64,000 bases of DNA from Xanthomonas sp. DAR 35659 (GCF_041242975.1 NZ_CP162488.1:3896001-3960000); one strand, 5' to 3'. Positions 7,465-21,650 are shown, counted from the first letter of the stretch. Notes: a model not told the origin generated them from the sequence alone. Translations and numbers: made by a program.

Positions 7465-10296
7465 TCAGAACCAGCGGCGCTCCTCGCCCGGCCCTTCGAT
7501 GTTGCTGACGCACCGGCCGCACAGTTCCGGGTGCGCTGGGTCCGTGCCGACGTCGGCACGGTAGTGCCAGCAGCGCACACACTTGGGCTTCTCGGTGGGC
7601 TGGGCGCTGACGAAGATCTCGTCGGTGCTGGCCTCGCGCACCGTCACGTCGCCGCTGATGAACAGGAAGCGCAGCTCGTCCTGCAGGGGCTGCAGCTTCG
7701 CCGCGGTGGCGGCGCCGGCGGCGACGATGATCTCCGCCTCCAGCGCCGCGCCGATCACGCCGTTGCCGCGCATCGGCTCCAGCACCTTGGCCACCTGCTC
7801 GCGCAGCGCCAGCAACTGCTCGACGTCGGCCGCGCTCAACGCCGCGTCCTCCGGCAGCGGCGCCAGGCCTTCGTACCAGGTCGCGAACAGCACGTGGCCG
7901 ACATGCGCGCCCGGCAGATAGCCCCACAGCTCGTCGGCGGTGAAGCTCAGGATCGGCGCGATCCAGCGCACGAACGCCTCGGCCACATGGAACATCGCGG
8001 TCTGCGCCGAGCGCCGGCCGTGCGAGTCCTCGGCCATCGTGTACAGGCGGTCCTTGGTCACGTCCAGGTACAGCGAGCCCAGGTCCACGCTGCAGAAGTT
8101 CAGCAGCGCCTGCACGATCGCGGCGAAGTCGTAGCGCGCGTAGGCGGCCTTGATCTGCTCCTGCACCTCGTAGGCGCGGTGCACGATCCAGCGGTCCAGC
8201 GCCACCAGCTCCGGCAGCGGCCGCAGGTGCGCGGCCGGGTTGAAGCCATGCAGGTTGCCGAGCAGGAAGCGCGCGGTGTTGCGCAGGCGCCGGTAGGCGT
8301 CGGCGTTGCGCTTGAGGATCTCCTGCGACAGCGACATCTCGTTGCTGTAGTCGGCCGAGGCGATCCACAGGCGCAGGATGTCCGCGCCCAGCGTCTTCAT
8401 GATGTCCTGCGGCTCGATGCCGTTGCCCAGCGACTTGGACATCTTGCGGCCGTGCTCGTCCACGGTGAAGCCATGGGTGAGGCATTGCCGGTACGGCGCG
8501 GCGTGGTCCAGCGCCACGCCGGTCAGCAGCGAGGACTGGAACCAGCCGCGATGCTGGTCGGAGCCTTCCAGGTACAGGTCGGCCGGCTTGGGGATGCCAC
8601 GCTCGGCAAGCACCGCCTCGTGGGTGACGCCCGAATCGAACCACACGTCGAGGATGTCGGTGATCTTGTCGTAGTCCCCGGCTTCCTCGCCGAGCAGTTC
8701 GGCGGCGTCGAGCGTGTACCACACGTCCACCCCGCCCTCCTCGACCCGGTCGGCGACCTGGCGCATCAGCTCGGTGCTGCGCGGATGCGGCTCGCCGGTC
8801 TCGCGGTGCACGAACAGCGCGATCGGCACGCCCCAGGTGCGTTGCCGCGAGATGGTCCAGTCCGGACGCCCTTCGATCATGCCGGCGATGCGCGCCTGGC
8901 CCCAGGCCGGGTACCAGTGCACGCCCTCGATCGCCTTGAGCGCCTCGGCGCGCAGGTTGGCCTGCTCCATCGAGATGAACCACTGCGGGGTGGCACGGAA
9001 CGCGATCGGGGTCTTGTGCCGCCAGCAATGCGGGTAGCTGTGGACCATGCTGGCGTGCGCCAGCAACAGCCCGCGCGCGGCCAGCAGATCGGCGACCACG
9101 TCGTTGGCCTTCCAGATGTGCAACCCGGCCAGTTCGGTGCCGTCCACCGCCGGCGTCGACGGCAGGTACACGCCGCGCGCATCGACCGGATTGATCTGCG
9201 CGGCGCTGTAGCGCTCCAGCAGCCCGTACGGCTTGACCGCCGCGTAGTCCTCCTGGCCGTGGCCGGGCGCGGTGTGCACCGCACCGGTACCGTCGGTGTC
9301 GGACACGTGCGCGCCGAGGATCAGCGGCACGTCGCGCTCGTCGTAGAACGGATGCGCCAGCACCTGGTGCTCCAGCGCCGCGCCGGCGACGCGGCCGTGC
9401 ACCACGACCTCGTCCACGCCGTAGCGTTGCAGCGCGCGCTCGGCCAGCGCGTCGGCCAGCACCAGCCAGCGGCGGCGGCCGTCGCGGGCCGGGCCTTCGA
9501 CCAGCGCGTAGACCAGCTCCGGCCCCAGCGACACCGCCAGCGAGGCCGGCACCGTCCACGGCGTGGTGGTCCAGATCGGCACCGCCACTTCCGCGCCGTC
9601 CGGCAGCGTCGTGCCGAACACGGCGGCCAGCGCCGCGCCGTCGCGCGCCGGATAGGCCACATCCACCGTCGGCGACTGCTTGTCGGCGTACTCGATCTCG
9701 GCCTCGGCCAGCGCCGACCCGCAGTCGAAGCACCAGTGCACCGGCTTGACGCCGCGGGTCAGGTGGCCGTTATCGACGATCCTGGCCAGCGCGCGGATCT
9801 CGTTGGCCTCGAAATGGAAGTCCAGCGTGCGGTACGGGTTGTCCCAGTCGCCGATCACGCCCAGCCGCTTGAAGTCGCGGCGCTGGATGTCGATCTGCTC
9901 GTTGGCGTATTCGCGGCACTTCTGCCGGAACTGCACCGCGTCCAGCTTGACCCCGACCTTGCCGAACTTCTTCTCGATCGCGATCTCGATCGGCAGGCCA
10001 TGGCAGTCCCAGCCCGGGATGTACGGCGCATCGAAGCCGGCCAGGTACTTGGACTTGACGATGATGTCCTTGAGGATCTTGTTGACCGCGTGGCCGAGGT
10101 GGATCGCGCCGTTGGCGTACGGCGGGCCGTCGTGCAACACGAACAGCGGGCGGCCCTGGGCGTTGTCGCGCAGCCGCGTGTACAGGCCCTCGCTCTCCCA
10201 GCGCGCCAGGATGTCCGGCTCGCGCTTGGGCAGATCGCCTCGCATCGGGAAGTCGGTCGCCGGCAGGTGGAGGGTGGCTTTGTAGTCCTGGGTCAC
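7465..10296 (-). CDS. ileS: Isoleucyl-tRNA synthetase
   Basis: 943 residues, the bacterial length; it charges tRNA-Ile. The class I signature HLGH is at residues 66-69, within [15 protein letters not shown]. The KMSKS loop is near residue 617 ([14 protein letters not shown]), with the editing domain between them. A C-terminal zinc-binding motif CVRCWHYR...CGRCVSNI lies near residues 905-930. Its neighbours ribF upstream and lspA downstream give the common ribF-ileS-lspA-ispH order. The ribF stop and the ileS start are about 20 bases apart, so they are probably co-transcribed. Confidence 0.98.
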   Translation of the reverse strand: MTQDYKATLHLPATDFPMRGDLPKREPDILARWESEGLYTRLRDNAQGRPLFVLHDGPPYANGAIHLGHAVNKILKDIIVKSKYLAGFDAPYIPGWDCHGLPIEIAIEKKFGKVGVKLDAVQFRQKCREYANEQIDIQRRDFKRLGVIGDWDNPYRTLDFHFEANEIRALARIVDNGHLTRGVKPVHWCFDCGSALAEAEIEYADKQSPTVDVAYPARDGAALAAVFGTTLPDGAEVAVPIWTTTPWTVPASLAVSLGPELVYALVEGPARDGRRRWLVLADALAERALQRYGVDEVVVHGRVAGAALEHQVLAHPFYDERDVPLILGAHVSDTDGTGAVHTAPGHGQEDYAAVKPYGLLERYSAAQINPVDARGVYLPSTPAVDGTELAGLHIWKANDVVADLLAARGLLLAHASMVHSYPHCWRHKTPIAFRATPQWFISMEQANLRAEALKAIEGVHWYPAWGQARIAGMIEGRPDWTISRQRTWGVPIALFVHRETGEPHPRSTELMRQVADRVEEGGVDVWYTLDAAELLGEEAGDYDKITDILDVWFDSGVTHEAVLAERGIPKPADLYLEGSDQHRGWFQSSLLTGVALDHAAPYRQCLTHGFTVDEHGRKMSKSLGNGIEPQDIMKTLGADILRLWIASADYSNEMSLSQEILKRNADAYRRLRNTARFLLGNLHGFNPAAHLRPLPELVALDRWIVHRAYEVQEQIKAAYARYDFAAIVQALLNFCSVDLGSLYLDVTKDRLYTMAEDSHGRRSAQTAMFHVAEAFVRWIAPILSFTADELWGYLPGAHVGHVLFATWYEGLAPLPEDAALSAADVEQLLALREQVAKVLEPMRGNGVIGAALEAEIIVAAGAATAAKLQPLQDELRFLFISGDVTVREASTDEIFVSAQPTEKPKCVRCWHYRADVGTDPAHPELCGRCVSNIEGPGEERRWF

Positions 10297-10316
10297 GGGC
10301 AGTTACCGGTTGTCTT

Positions 10317-11327
10317 TCATTGGGAAGTCCGCGCGGACGGCGCGGGCTGGTGCGCGCGATCGGCGCGGTCGGCGTTCATGCGCCGCGGCGCGGGCGCCGG
10401 CGCGGAACCGAGCAGGCGGCGGGCCAGCGCGGCATCGCGATGCATCTGGTCGGTCAATGCGGCCAGATCGGAGAACTTTTCCTCGTCGCGCAACTTGGCG
10501 ACGAATTCCACGTCGATGTGACGCCCGTACAGGTCGCCCTGGAAATCGAACAGGTGCGCTTCCAGCAGCGGCTCCACGCCCTGCACGGTCGGGCGGGTGC
10601 CGAAGCTGGACACCGACGGCCACGGCTGCGCGCCGACCCCGTGCACCCAGGTGGCGTAGATGCCCGACAACGCGGGAGTGCGGTGGAAGCGCAGGTTGGC
10701 GGTGGGATAGCCGAGGGTACGCCCGAGCTGCTTGCCGCGCACCACCCGGCCATCGATCGCGTACGGCCGGCCCAGCAGCTCGGCGGCATGCGCGAACTCG
10801 CCGGCCACCAGCAGTTCGCGGATGCGGGTGCTGGAGATGCGCTCCTCGCGCAGGTGCACCGGCTCGATCTCGCCGGCGGCGAAGCCCAGCTGCGCCCCCA
10901 TCTCGCGCAGCAGCGCGATGTCGCCACCGCGCTTGTGGCCGAAGCGGAACGCCGGACCGATCCACACCTCGCGCGCCTGCAGCCGCTCGACCAGGGTGCG
11001 TCGCACGAAGTCCGGCGCGCTCATCGAGGACAGGCGCAGGTCGAAGCGCAACAGGCCGACGCTGTCGATGCCGAGCTGGTGCAGGCCTTCGATCTTGGGC
11101 CGCGCCAGGGTCAGCCGCGGCGGCGGCGCGGCCGGAGCAAAGAACTCGCGCGGCAGCGGCTCGAAGCTCAGCGCCACCGCCGGCACGCCCAGCGCGCGGG
11201 CGCGCGCCAGCGCGTGGCGCACCAGCGCGCGGTGGCCCAGGTGCAGGCCATCGAAGGCGCCGATGCAGACCACGCTTCCCTGCGGGAACAGGGTCCCGCC
11301 CTCGACGTCTCTAAACAGCCTGCTCAT
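10317..11327 (-). CDS. ribF: Bifunctional riboflavin kinase / FAD synthetase
   Basis: 336 residues. The N-terminal FMN adenylyltransferase domain carries IGAFDGLHLGHRALV (the nucleotidyl-transferase HxGH motif) and SSTRIREL. The C-terminal riboflavin kinase domain carries GRTLGYPTANL, SGIYATWVHG and SFGTRPTV. Together they turn riboflavin into FMN and FAD. The start at 11327 is chosen because MSRLFRDVEGG matches the usual N-terminus; a longer frame would run through an intergenic repeat. The C-terminal tail of about 30 residues is Ala/Arg-rich and poorly conserved in type. Confidence 0.95.
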   Translation of the reverse strand: MSRLFRDVEGGTLFPQGSVVCIGAFDGLHLGHRALVRHALARARALGVPAVALSFEPLPREFFAPAAPPPRLTLARPKIEGLHQLGIDSVGLLRFDLRLSSMSAPDFVRRTLVERLQAREVWIGPAFRFGHKRGGDIALLREMGAQLGFAAGEIEPVHLREERISSTRIRELLVAGEFAHAAELLGRPYAIDGRVVRGKQLGRTLGYPTANLRFHRTPALSGIYATWVHGVGAQPWPSVSSFGTRPTVQGVEPLLEAHLFDFQGDLYGRHIDVEFVAKLRDEEKFSDLAALTDQMHRDAALARRLLGSAPAPAPRRMNADRADRAHQPAPSARTSQ

Positions 11328-11453
11328 TCCTCGGTCCGAAGCGCCGGCGCAGGGGCGCCGGTCGATGATGATGCGTAACCGTCGAGTATAGCGGCTGGGC
11401 TCGGGGCACGGGACGGCAGCGTGGGGCCGGGCGAAGAGCGGATACGCGCTTCC

Positions 11454-11521
11454 TGTAGGAGCGGCTTCAGCCGCGACAGACGCTCTCGGCAAGGCCCGTC
11501 GCGACTGAAGCCGCTCCTACA
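11454..11521. repeat. REP-like inverted repeat, copy 1
   Basis: The left arm TGTAGGAGCGGCTTCAGCCG faces its reverse complement (ending AAGCCGCTCCTACA) across about 25 bases, so the unit can form a long hairpin. Two further copies lie at 23241 and 44652. It lies between murJ and ribF. The form is that of REP/BIME units spread by RAYT transposases; that link is inference. Confidence 0.85.
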
Positions 11522-11557
11522 AAACCCCAGACCCCGGATCCTCGATGTCGCCCAGCC

Positions 11558-13165
11558 TCAACTCTCCCGCAGATCCCGCGGCCGGAACCCCAGCGCCAGC
11601 AAGGCCAGCAGGTACACCGCGCCGCCACCGCCGACCAGCAGCAACAGGCTGCCGATGCGGTGCCACTTGTCCATGGTGGTGAACGCCGGCAGCCAGTGCA
11701 GGCCGAACGCCAGCACCACCACCATCGCCGCGCAGGCCACGCCCAGCCGCAGCAGGTAGCCACCCCAGCCCGGCTTGGGCTGGTAGACCTGGTCGCGGCG
11801 CAGCCAGCGCCACAGCAGCGACAGGTTGAGGTAGCTGGCCACCGCACTGGCCAGGCCCAGCGCCAGATGCAGGCCCGGCACCGCGGCCAGCGCAGTGCGC
11901 ACGCCCTGCGCACGCAACTCCGCCGGCACCCAGAGCTGGTACAGGATCGCCAGGAACAGCAGGTTCAGCGCCATGTTGGCGACCAGCGCGGCAACGCCGG
12001 CGCGCACCGGCGTGCGCGTGTCCTGGCGCGAATAGAACGCCGGCAGCAGCACCTTGAGCAGGGCGAACGCCGGCAGGCCGAAGCTCAGCCCGAATACCGA
12101 CATCGCCGCCATGCGCGTGTCGAAGGCGGTGAACTTGCCGTACTGGAACAGGGTCGCCACCAGCGGCTGGCTCAGCAGCATCAGCCCCAGCATCGCCGGC
12201 ACCGAGATCAGCAGCGTGGTGCGCAAGCCCCAGTCCAGCGCGCTGGAGAACCCGGCGCGGTCGGTCTTGACGTGGTGCCGCGACAGCGCCGGCAGGATCA
12301 CCGTGCCCAGGGCCACGCCGAACACGCCCAACGGCAGCTCCAGGAAGCGGTCGGCCTGCGACAGCCAACTCTGCGAGCCGGCATACAGGAACGAGGCGAT
12401 CACCGTGTCCAGCAGCAGATTGATCTGCGCGATCGAGGAACCGAACAGCGTCGGCACCATCAGGGTCAGCACCCGGCGCACGTCCGGGTGCTGCCAGCCC
12501 CAGCGCGGCAGGGTCAGCAGATCGATGCCGCGCAAGGCCGGCAACTGGAACAGCAACTGCAGCACGCCGGCCACCAGCACCGCCCAGCCCATCGCCAGGA
12601 TCGGCACCTGCAGCCGCGGCGCCAGCCACAGCGCGCCGGCGATCATGCACAGGTTGAGGATCACCGGGGTCAGCGCGGGCAGGCCGAAGCGATGGAAGCT
12701 GTTGAGGGCACCGCCGGCCAGCGCGGTCAGCGACACGAACAGCAGGAACGGGAAGGTCAACCGCAGCAGGTCGACAATCAGCCCGAATTTGGCCGGGTCG
12801 TCGCTGGCGCCGGGGTTGAACAGCATCGCCACCTGCGGGGTGAAGATCAGCCCCAGCGCGGTGACCAGCAGCAACACCCCGCCCAGCGTGCCGGACACCC
12901 GCGACATCAGCGCACGCAGGTCGGCGTGCGGACGGGTTTCCTTCACTTCGGTGAACACCGGCACGAAGGCGGTGGCGAAGGAGCCCTCGGCGAACAGCCG
13001 ACGCAGGAAGTTGGGGATGCGGAATGCGACCCAGAACGCGTCGGAGGTCGCGTTGGCGCCGAACGAATAATTGATTGCCTGGTCGCGCACCAGCCCCAGC
13101 AGGCGCGAAATCATGGTCATGCTGCTGAAGGAAAGCAGCCCACGGAGCATGCGCGGCGGGCTCAT
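11558..13165 (-). CDS. murJ: Lipid II flippase
   Basis: 535 residues of a polytopic membrane protein with about 14 helices. It flips lipid II across the inner membrane for peptidoglycan synthesis. The N-terminus [23 protein letters not shown], then [21 protein letters not shown], is diagnostic of MurJ/MviN. Later blocks include [21 protein letters not shown] and LPALSRHH. It is divergent from rpsT across about 100 bases, a conserved arrangement. The REP-like unit lies just downstream, before ribF. Confidence 0.97.
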   Translation of the reverse strand: MSPPRMLRGLLSFSSMTMISRLLGLVRDQAINYSFGANATSDAFWVAFRIPNFLRRLFAEGSFATAFVPVFTEVKETRPHADLRALMSRVSGTLGGVLLLVTALGLIFTPQVAMLFNPGASDDPAKFGLIVDLLRLTFPFLLFVSLTALAGGALNSFHRFGLPALTPVILNLCMIAGALWLAPRLQVPILAMGWAVLVAGVLQLLFQLPALRGIDLLTLPRWGWQHPDVRRVLTLMVPTLFGSSIAQINLLLDTVIASFLYAGSQSWLSQADRFLELPLGVFGVALGTVILPALSRHHVKTDRAGFSSALDWGLRTTLLISVPAMLGLMLLSQPLVATLFQYGKFTAFDTRMAAMSVFGLSFGLPAFALLKVLLPAFYSRQDTRTPVRAGVAALVANMALNLLFLAILYQLWVPAELRAQGVRTALAAVPGLHLALGLASAVASYLNLSLLWRWLRRDQVYQPKPGWGGYLLRLGVACAAMVVVLAFGLHWLPAFTTMDKWHRIGSLLLLVGGGGAVYLLALLALGFRPRDLRES

Positions 13166-13189
13166 GCGGCCACCCTCTTGACAATTGGC

Positions 13190-13218
13190 TTGACGCGAAT
13201 GTTCGGACGCTTCATACT
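13190..13218 (+). promoter_or_regulatory. Probable rpsT promoter
   Basis: TTGACG and CATACT are separated by 17 bases, about 50 bases upstream of the rpsT start. A second TTGACA lies 12 bases further upstream. Spacing and position fit a strong sigma-70 promoter for a ribosomal protein gene. Confidence 0.6.
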
Positions 13219-13266
13219 CTCCCGCTTGTTTTTATCCACCACACAGCTTTCCAGGAAACCACCACC

Positions 13267-13539
13267 GTGGCCAATATCAAGTCCGCCAAGAAGCGCGCCA
13301 AGCAGACCGTCGTGCGCAACGCGCGCAACACGGCTCAGCGTTCGATGCTGCGCACCGCCGTCAAGAAGGTCATCAAGGCCCTGGACGCCAACGACGCCGC
13401 CGGCGCCGAAGCCGCCTTCGCCATCGCCCAGCCGATCCTCGACCGGTTCAGCTCGCGTGGCCTGATCCACAAGAACAAGGCCGCCCGTCACAAGAGCCGC
13501 CTGAGCGCCCGCATCAAGGCGATCAAGACCGCCGCCTGA
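13267..13539 (+). CDS. rpsT: 30S ribosomal protein S20
   Basis: 90 residues, strongly basic: [20 protein letters not shown] at the start, then [30 protein letters not shown] near the end. S20 binds 16S rRNA early in small-subunit assembly. The start codon is GTG. E. coli rpsT also uses a non-ATG start and is translationally autoregulated; regulation here is only suggested by analogy. It is transcribed alone and followed by a strong terminator. Confidence 0.97.
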   Translation: MANIKSAKKRAKQTVVRNARNTAQRSMLRTAVKKVIKALDANDAAGAEAAFAIAQPILDRFSSRGLIHKNKAARHKSRLSARIKAIKTAA

Positions 13540-13584
13540 TCGGCCGCAGTCGATGCCGGGAGCGCCCGCGCTTCCGGCAGCACC

Positions 13585-13617
13585 ACGAAAAAGCCCGGCC
13601 TCGGCCGGGTTTTTCGT
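13585..13617. terminator. Bidirectional terminator between rpsT and obgE
   Basis: The hairpin CGAAAAAGCCCGGCC-T-CGGCCGGGTTTTTCG has an A-run on one side and a T-run on the other. It can therefore end transcripts from the convergent rpsT and obgE genes. Confidence 0.85.
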
Positions 13618-13657
13618 GTGCGCGTGATCCACCGCCAGCGCGGATCGGGCGACGCAC

Positions 13658-14716
<1,059 letters not shown>

Positions 14717-14725
14717 TTAACAACC

Positions 14726-14756
14726 GGGAATGGGGAATGGTGAATCGAGAATCGGA
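14726..14756. repeat. GGGAATGGGGAATGG-type intergenic repeat
   Basis: A G/A-rich tract built from GGGAATGG/TGAATCG-like units just upstream of obgE. An inverted counterpart lies at 14872-14901, so the 115 bases between them are flanked by inverted copies. Related tracts occur at 26365, 29402 and 43722. Confidence 0.7.
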
Positions 14757-14871
14757 AAAGCGAACCGCCGCCGCGGCGTCGATTCTAAGTGGCAGCGCCC
14801 GATCGGCAAAACCCGATGGGCGCATGACCTTGTCGGACCAGGAGAGGCGCAAGTCAAAGGGAGGCGCTTTC

Positions 14872-14901
14872 GCCATTCCCGATTCCCCACTCCCCATTCC
14901 C
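14872..14901. repeat. Inverted copy of the GGGAATGG-type repeat
   Basis: CCATTCCCGATTCCCCACTC followed by CCCATTCCC is the opposite-strand form of the tract at 14726. The two could pair in a transcript covering the rpmA-obgE gap. Confidence 0.7.
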
Positions 14902-14910
14902 AGCCGCAAA

Positions 14911-14934
14911 ACAAAAACCCCGCCGAAGCGGGGC
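14911..14934 (-). terminator. Terminator downstream of rpmA
   Basis: On the reverse strand, AGCCCCGC-TTCG-GCGGGGTTTTTG forms a tetraloop hairpin followed by a T-run. It would end or attenuate the rplU-rpmA transcript before obgE. Confidence 0.8.
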
Positions 14935-14982
14935 TCTCGTCAGCAAGCCTGCGCCATGGCGCAGGCCCTGGAGACCGAAGGC

Positions 14983-15243
14983 TTACGCCTCGGCGACCAC
15001 GCTCACGGTGCGGCGCTTCTTGGCGCCCTTCACCGAGAACTCGACCTTGCCGTCGACCAGCGCGAACAGGGTGTGGTCGCGGCCCAGGCCGACGCCGGTG
15101 CCCGGGTGGAACTGGGTACCGCGCTGACGCACGATGATGTTGCCGGCTTCGATGGCCTGGCCGCCGAACATCTTCACGCCCAGGTACTTCGGGTTGGAGT
15201 CGCGGCCGTTGCGCGAGGAACCTACGCCTTTTTTGTGTGCCAT
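14983..15243 (-). CDS. rpmA: 50S ribosomal protein L27
   Basis: 86 residues beginning [20 protein letters not shown], the conserved L27 N-terminus that reaches the peptidyl transferase centre. [20 protein letters not shown] and [13 protein letters not shown] follow. It comes 12 bases after rplU on the same strand and shares its promoter. A terminator lies downstream. Confidence 0.98.
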   Translation of the reverse strand: MAHKKGVGSSRNGRDSNPKYLGVKMFGGQAIEAGNIIVRQRGTQFHPGTGVGLGRDHTLFALVDGKVEFSVKGAKKRRTVSVVAEA

Positions 15244-15255
15244 GACTGCTGCTCC

Positions 15256-15576
15256 TTACTTCTTGTCGCCACCGGCGATGCCGGTGATCTCGATTTCGGT
15301 GTAGTGCTGCCGGTGACCCTGACGCTTCATGTGGTGCTTGCGGCGGCGGAACTTGATGATGCGCACCTTGTCGGCGCGGCCATGGGCCACGACCTTGGCG
15401 GTGACGGCGGCGCCCTTCAGCGCGTCGCCGATCTTGATGCCGTCGCTGTCGCCCAGCATCAGGATGTTGTCGAACGTGATCTCGTTGCCGGCTTCGACTT
15501 CGAGCTTTTCCACGCGGAGCGTTTCGCCCTGCGCGACGCGGTATTGCTTACCGCCGGTGACCAGTACTGCGTACAT
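15256..15576 (-). CDS. rplU: 50S ribosomal protein L21
   Basis: 106 residues: [20 protein letters not shown] at the N-terminus and [20 protein letters not shown] near the C-terminus, both diagnostic of L21, which binds 23S rRNA. It is the first gene of the rplU-rpmA unit. An AGAGGAAG ribosome binding site precedes the ATG. Confidence 0.98.
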   Translation of the reverse strand: MYAVLVTGGKQYRVAQGETLRVEKLEVEAGNEITFDNILMLGDSDGIKIGDALKGAAVTAKVVAHGRADKVRIIKFRRRKHHMKRQGHRQHYTEIEITGIAGGDKK

Positions 15577-15642
15577 GACCAGACTTCCTCTGTAGTTATT
15601 GTGGTCGTTCCCGCCGTGCCGCTTCGGGCAGACAGGAGCGGA

Positions 15643-15672
15643 ATTGTAATGGCTTCAGCAGCTTAGGGTCAA
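15643..15672 (-). promoter_or_regulatory. Probable rplU-rpmA promoter
   Basis: On the reverse strand TTGACC is followed after 18 bases by TACAAT, about 65 bases upstream of the rplU start. Both boxes are close to sigma-70 consensus and lie in otherwise GC-rich DNA. Confidence 0.6.
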
Positions 15673-15767
15673 GCCCCCGGTCCGGCGCGGAAAGACCCCC
15701 GGCCGCTGGCCGCAATTGCCTGAACCGGCCAGCCGCCCGGCCTGCGCGCGGCTGGCAAATCCGGCAA

Positions 15768-15796
15768 TTGCCCCCACCTGACAAGCTGGGTACGCT
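15768..15796 (+). promoter_or_regulatory. Possible uvrA promoter
   Basis: TTGCCC and TACGCT are spaced by 17 bases, about 70 bases before the chosen uvrA start. The match is weak. I saw no LexA-type operator in the intergenic region. Confidence 0.3.
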
Positions 15797-15868
15797 GATC
15801 GATTGCCGTCCCCTCTCCGCCCCCACGCTGGCCTGGGCCGACGCCCGCCGGCACAACACGGACTCCTC

Positions 15869-18828
<2,960 letters not shown>

Positions 18829-18832
<4 letters not shown>

Positions 18833-19260
18833 GCGCATCCCCCACCGAATCCCCCTCCACCGCGCACAAGCCGCTGGCGCGCGTGCCGATCAGCGTGCGC
18901 TGGCGCGACATGGACAGCATGGGTCACGTCAACAACGCCAAGTACATCTCCTACCTGGAAGAAGCGCGCGTGCGCTGGATGCTGGGCGTGGAAGGCGTGT
19001 CGATGACCGACCGCATCGCGCCGGTGGTGGCCGCGACCAACGTCAACTACCGCTTGCCGATCGTGTGGCCGAACGACATCGTGGTCGAACTGTTCGTCGA
19101 ACGCCTGGGCACCAGCAGCGTGACCATCGGCCACCGCATCGTCGACCAGCGCAACGACAGCGTGCTGCACTCCGACGGCAACGTGGTGGTGGTGTGGATC
19201 GACACCGAGACCGGCAAGAGCGCGCCGCTGCCCGACGCCGTCCGTCGCGCGTCGAGCTGA
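18829..19260 (+). CDS. Hotdog-fold acyl-CoA thioesterase (4HBT/YbgC type)
   Basis: 143 residues. [25 protein letters not shown] is the signature of the 4-hydroxybenzoyl-CoA thioesterase group. The candidate catalytic aspartate is in RWRDMD (Asp27/Asp29), with GHVNN following. It should hydrolyse an acyl-CoA, or possibly acyl-ACP; the substrate cannot be told. It starts within the uvrA stop codon, so it is co-translated with uvrA, although no functional link is obvious. Confidence 0.85.
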
Positions 19261-19440
19261 GCCGCCGCCCGCGCCGGGCCCGGCCGGCGCGAGCGAATCT
19301 GTTGCGGCGTCGCTGTCCGGCATGGCTCCGTCGTTCGAACTGCCATCCGATCAGTCGCCGCCCGGCAACGCGCCCGGCCACCGGCCAGCACCCGAATCCC
19401 AAGGACGCCGGCCATGGCCGGCATGATGCAAAGGACCGCC

Positions 19441-20167
19441 ATGTTCCAACGCACCGAACTGCGCGACCTGCTGCCCGGCATGGTCCCCTTTCCCAGCGAC
19501 GCGTTCCCGACCGACCAGGCCTGGCTGGGCCGGCACCTGCTGCCGCTGCTGACGATCGACCTGGGCGCGCTGCGCCCGGAACTGGCCGGCACCGCGCCGA
19601 CACTGCTGTGCCCGGTCGAGCCATACGACGGGCTGATCGGCGAAACCACCGAAGCGCAACACAACGCCTTCACCGCGACCAATTGGATCGCCTTCGAGCT
19701 GGACCGCCGACAACCGCATGCGGTTTCTCGGCAATCAGGGCTACTTCCTCGACCACCAGGCACAGGGCCAGGAGATGCAGGAGCACGTCGCGCAGATGCG
19801 CGAGAGCCATGCCAAGGCACGCGCCTACCACGCCGAACACGGCCGTCTGGCCAGCTACTCGATGTACGACAAGGACACCGCCAGGGAGCACGCCTACCTG
19901 GACACGCTGGGCGGCCAGATTCCCGACGGCAACTGGGTCGAAGCCGCACCGATTCCGCCGGCCTTCGCGCTCGCTTTCACGGCGGCGGCGGATGATCCTG
20001 ATGCACGGGACGACGCCGAGACGATCGTCATCACCCGCGACGGCCATCCCTTCTTCGCAGTGGCCACCGTCGGCGGCTACAACTGGTGCGCCACCGGCGC
20101 CGACGCGATCGTGATGCTGTACGAGCCGATCAGTCGCACGGTGCTGTTCTCGTACGACTGGTCGTAA
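19441..20167 (+). pseudogene. Frameshifted conserved-looking protein of unknown function
   Basis: The 5' part reads MFQRTELRDLLPGMVPFPSD...HNAFTATNWIAFELD. The 3' part, one frame over, reads ADNRMRFLGNQGYFLDHQ...GGYNWCATGADAIVMLYEPI...LFSYDWS. The two join seamlessly if one C is removed near 19704 (GACCGCCGAC read as GACGCCGAC). Restored length is about 242 residues. Both halves have normal coding character, so this is a recent single-base frameshift or a sequencing error. The family is not recognised. Alternative starts lie upstream, from 19414. Confidence 0.7.
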
Positions 20168-20237
20168 GCGCGCCACGCAGCAAGCCGCGCCGCCGCGGCC
20201 CGGCAGCGGCCACGCAGGATCGACCTCTGGCGCGGCG

Positions 20238-20684
20238 CTACTTCTGCGCGCGCACGGTCAGCGTGGCCGCGGCCTCGTCGCCGCCTTCCAGCTGCAGACG
20301 CAGCGGCACGGCCTGGCCCTCGGCCAGCGCGCCCTTGCCCTGCATCAGCATCAGGTGCATGCCGCCGGGCTTGAGTTCGACGCGCGCGCCGGGCGCCAGC
20401 GGCAGGCGCTCGATCGCGCGCATCCGGCTGACACCGGCCACCACGGTGGTCTCGTGCAAGGACACATCGCCGAAGCGGGCGCTGCTGGCGCCGGTGACCA
20501 CCACCGCCTTGCCGCAGCCGTTATGCAGCACCCCGTAGCCGGCGGTCATCGGCATCGCCGGATTCGGCGGCAGCCGCGCCCAGCCTTGCTCCAGGGTGAC
20601 GCATTTCGATTCCGCGGCCGACGCCGATGCGGCGGCCGCACACAACGCCAACAATACGCCAGCGAATGGTTTGGTTATCATCAC
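20238..20684 (-). CDS. Periplasmic copper chaperone, PCu(A)C family
   Basis: 148 residues with a signal peptide (MMITKPFAGVLLALCAAAASASA). The mature domain has HETTVVAGVSRMRAIERL and, about 20 residues on, GGMHLMLMQGK. This gives the H-x(n)-M ... H-x-M copper(I) motif of PCu(A)C proteins, which deliver copper to haem-copper oxidases or hold it in the periplasm. Two extra cysteines (SKCVTLEQ, HNGCGKA) may form a disulfide. It is divergent from the enoyl-CoA hydratase gene across 32 bases, so their promoters must overlap. Confidence 0.88.
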   Translation of the reverse strand: MMITKPFAGVLLALCAAAASASAAESKCVTLEQGWARLPPNPAMPMTAGYGVLHNGCGKAVVVTGASSARFGDVSLHETTVVAGVSRMRAIERLPLAPGARVELKPGGMHLMLMQGKGALAEGQAVPLRLQLEGGDEAAATLTVRAQK

Positions 20685-20716
20685 CGCGGTTCCCTTCTTC
20701 GAAATCAGACCGCAGC

Positions 20717-21496
20717 ATGACGACGCTCATCGACGTGATCAACCACGACCGCATCCGCGAACTGCGCCTGGCGCGGCCGCCGGTCAATGCGCTGGACACC
20801 GCGCTGTGCACGGAACTGGCCGCGGCCATCGCGCAGGCGCAGGCCGACGGGATGCAGGCGCTGATCCTGTCCGGCAACGCGCGCATCTTCTCCGCCGGCA
20901 TGGACGTGCCGCACCTGCTCGCGCATGGCGACGATCGGGGTAAGCTGCTGCGAAGCTGGACCGCCTTCTTCGGCGCGGCGCGCGCGCTGGCCGACAGCCC
21001 GATCCCGGTGGTCGCGGCGCTGACCGGCCACGCCCCGGCCGGCGGCTGCGTGCTGGCGCTGTGCTGCGACTACCGGGTGATGGCGCGTAGCCCCGACCCG
21101 GCGCATCCGCTCACTATCGGCCTGAACGAGATCCAGGTCGGCCTCGTCGCGCCGGAAGGCATCCAGCGCCTGCTGCGGCGGGTGGTCGGCGCGCACCGCG
21201 CCGAGCGCCTGCTGGTCGGCGGCGACCTGGTCAGCGCCGAGCGCGCGCTGGAGATCGGCCTGGTCGACGAACTGGTCGACGCCGAACTGGTGGTGGCGCG
21301 CGCGCTTGCCTGGCTGCTGGAGCTGCTGAAGCGGCCGTCGCAGCCGATGCTGCAGACCCGCGCCATCGCACGCGCCGACCTGCGCGTGGCGCTGGCCGAC
21401 GAGCACATCGGGCTGGAACGGCTGATCGACGACTGGCAGGCGCCGGACACCCAGGCCGCGCTGCGCGCGCTGGCCACGCGGCTGGGCAAGGCCTAG
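20717..21496 (+). CDS. Enoyl-CoA hydratase/isomerase family protein
   Basis: 259 residues of the crotonase fold. The oxyanion-hole segments are LSGNARIFSAGMDV and LTGHAPAGGCVLALCCDYRVM. The usual second catalytic glutamate region reads LNEIQVGLVAPEGIQRLLRR. The best fit is a fatty-acid enoyl-CoA hydratase or delta-isomerase; the substrate is uncertain. It starts 32 bases from the divergent copper chaperone gene and is followed by tesB-like on the same strand after 150 bases. Confidence 0.85.
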   Translation: MTTLIDVINHDRIRELRLARPPVNALDTALCTELAAAIAQAQADGMQALILSGNARIFSAGMDVPHLLAHGDDRGKLLRSWTAFFGAARALADSPIPVVAALTGHAPAGGCVLALCCDYRVMARSPDPAHPLTIGLNEIQVGLVAPEGIQRLLRRVVGAHRAERLLVGGDLVSAERALEIGLVDELVDAELVVARALAWLLELLKRPSQPMLQTRAIARADLRVALADEHIGLERLIDDWQAPDTQAALRALATRLGKA

Positions 21497-21614
21497 AGCG
21501 ACCCGGCCAAGGCGCGCACAACCGCCGCCGTTCGGATCGGGCTGAGCCAACGCGGCGCAGCGGCGCACTCGGAGGGAGGACACGCCCTGCAGCGGGCGCA
21601 CGCGGACGGCCCGG

Positions 21615-21620
21615 TATAAT
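21615..21620 (+). promoter_or_regulatory. -10 box upstream of tesB
   Basis: A perfect TATAAT stands in very GC-rich DNA 30 bases before the TTG start. No clear -35 hexamer is visible at the proper distance. The transcript leader would be very short. Confidence 0.45.
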
Positions 21621-21650
21621 CGGCGCACGTCCGCCTCCAGGCCTCGCCTC

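Noticed and set aside
7531..10521. A 996-residue open frame antisense to ileS
   Set aside because: It mirrors ileS codons in GC-rich DNA. The protein is His/Arg/Val/Gln-rich without domains, while ileS carries every family motif.
15577..15868. LexA operator upstream of uvrA
   Set aside because: No SOS-box-like palindrome was visible, so SOS control is not claimed.
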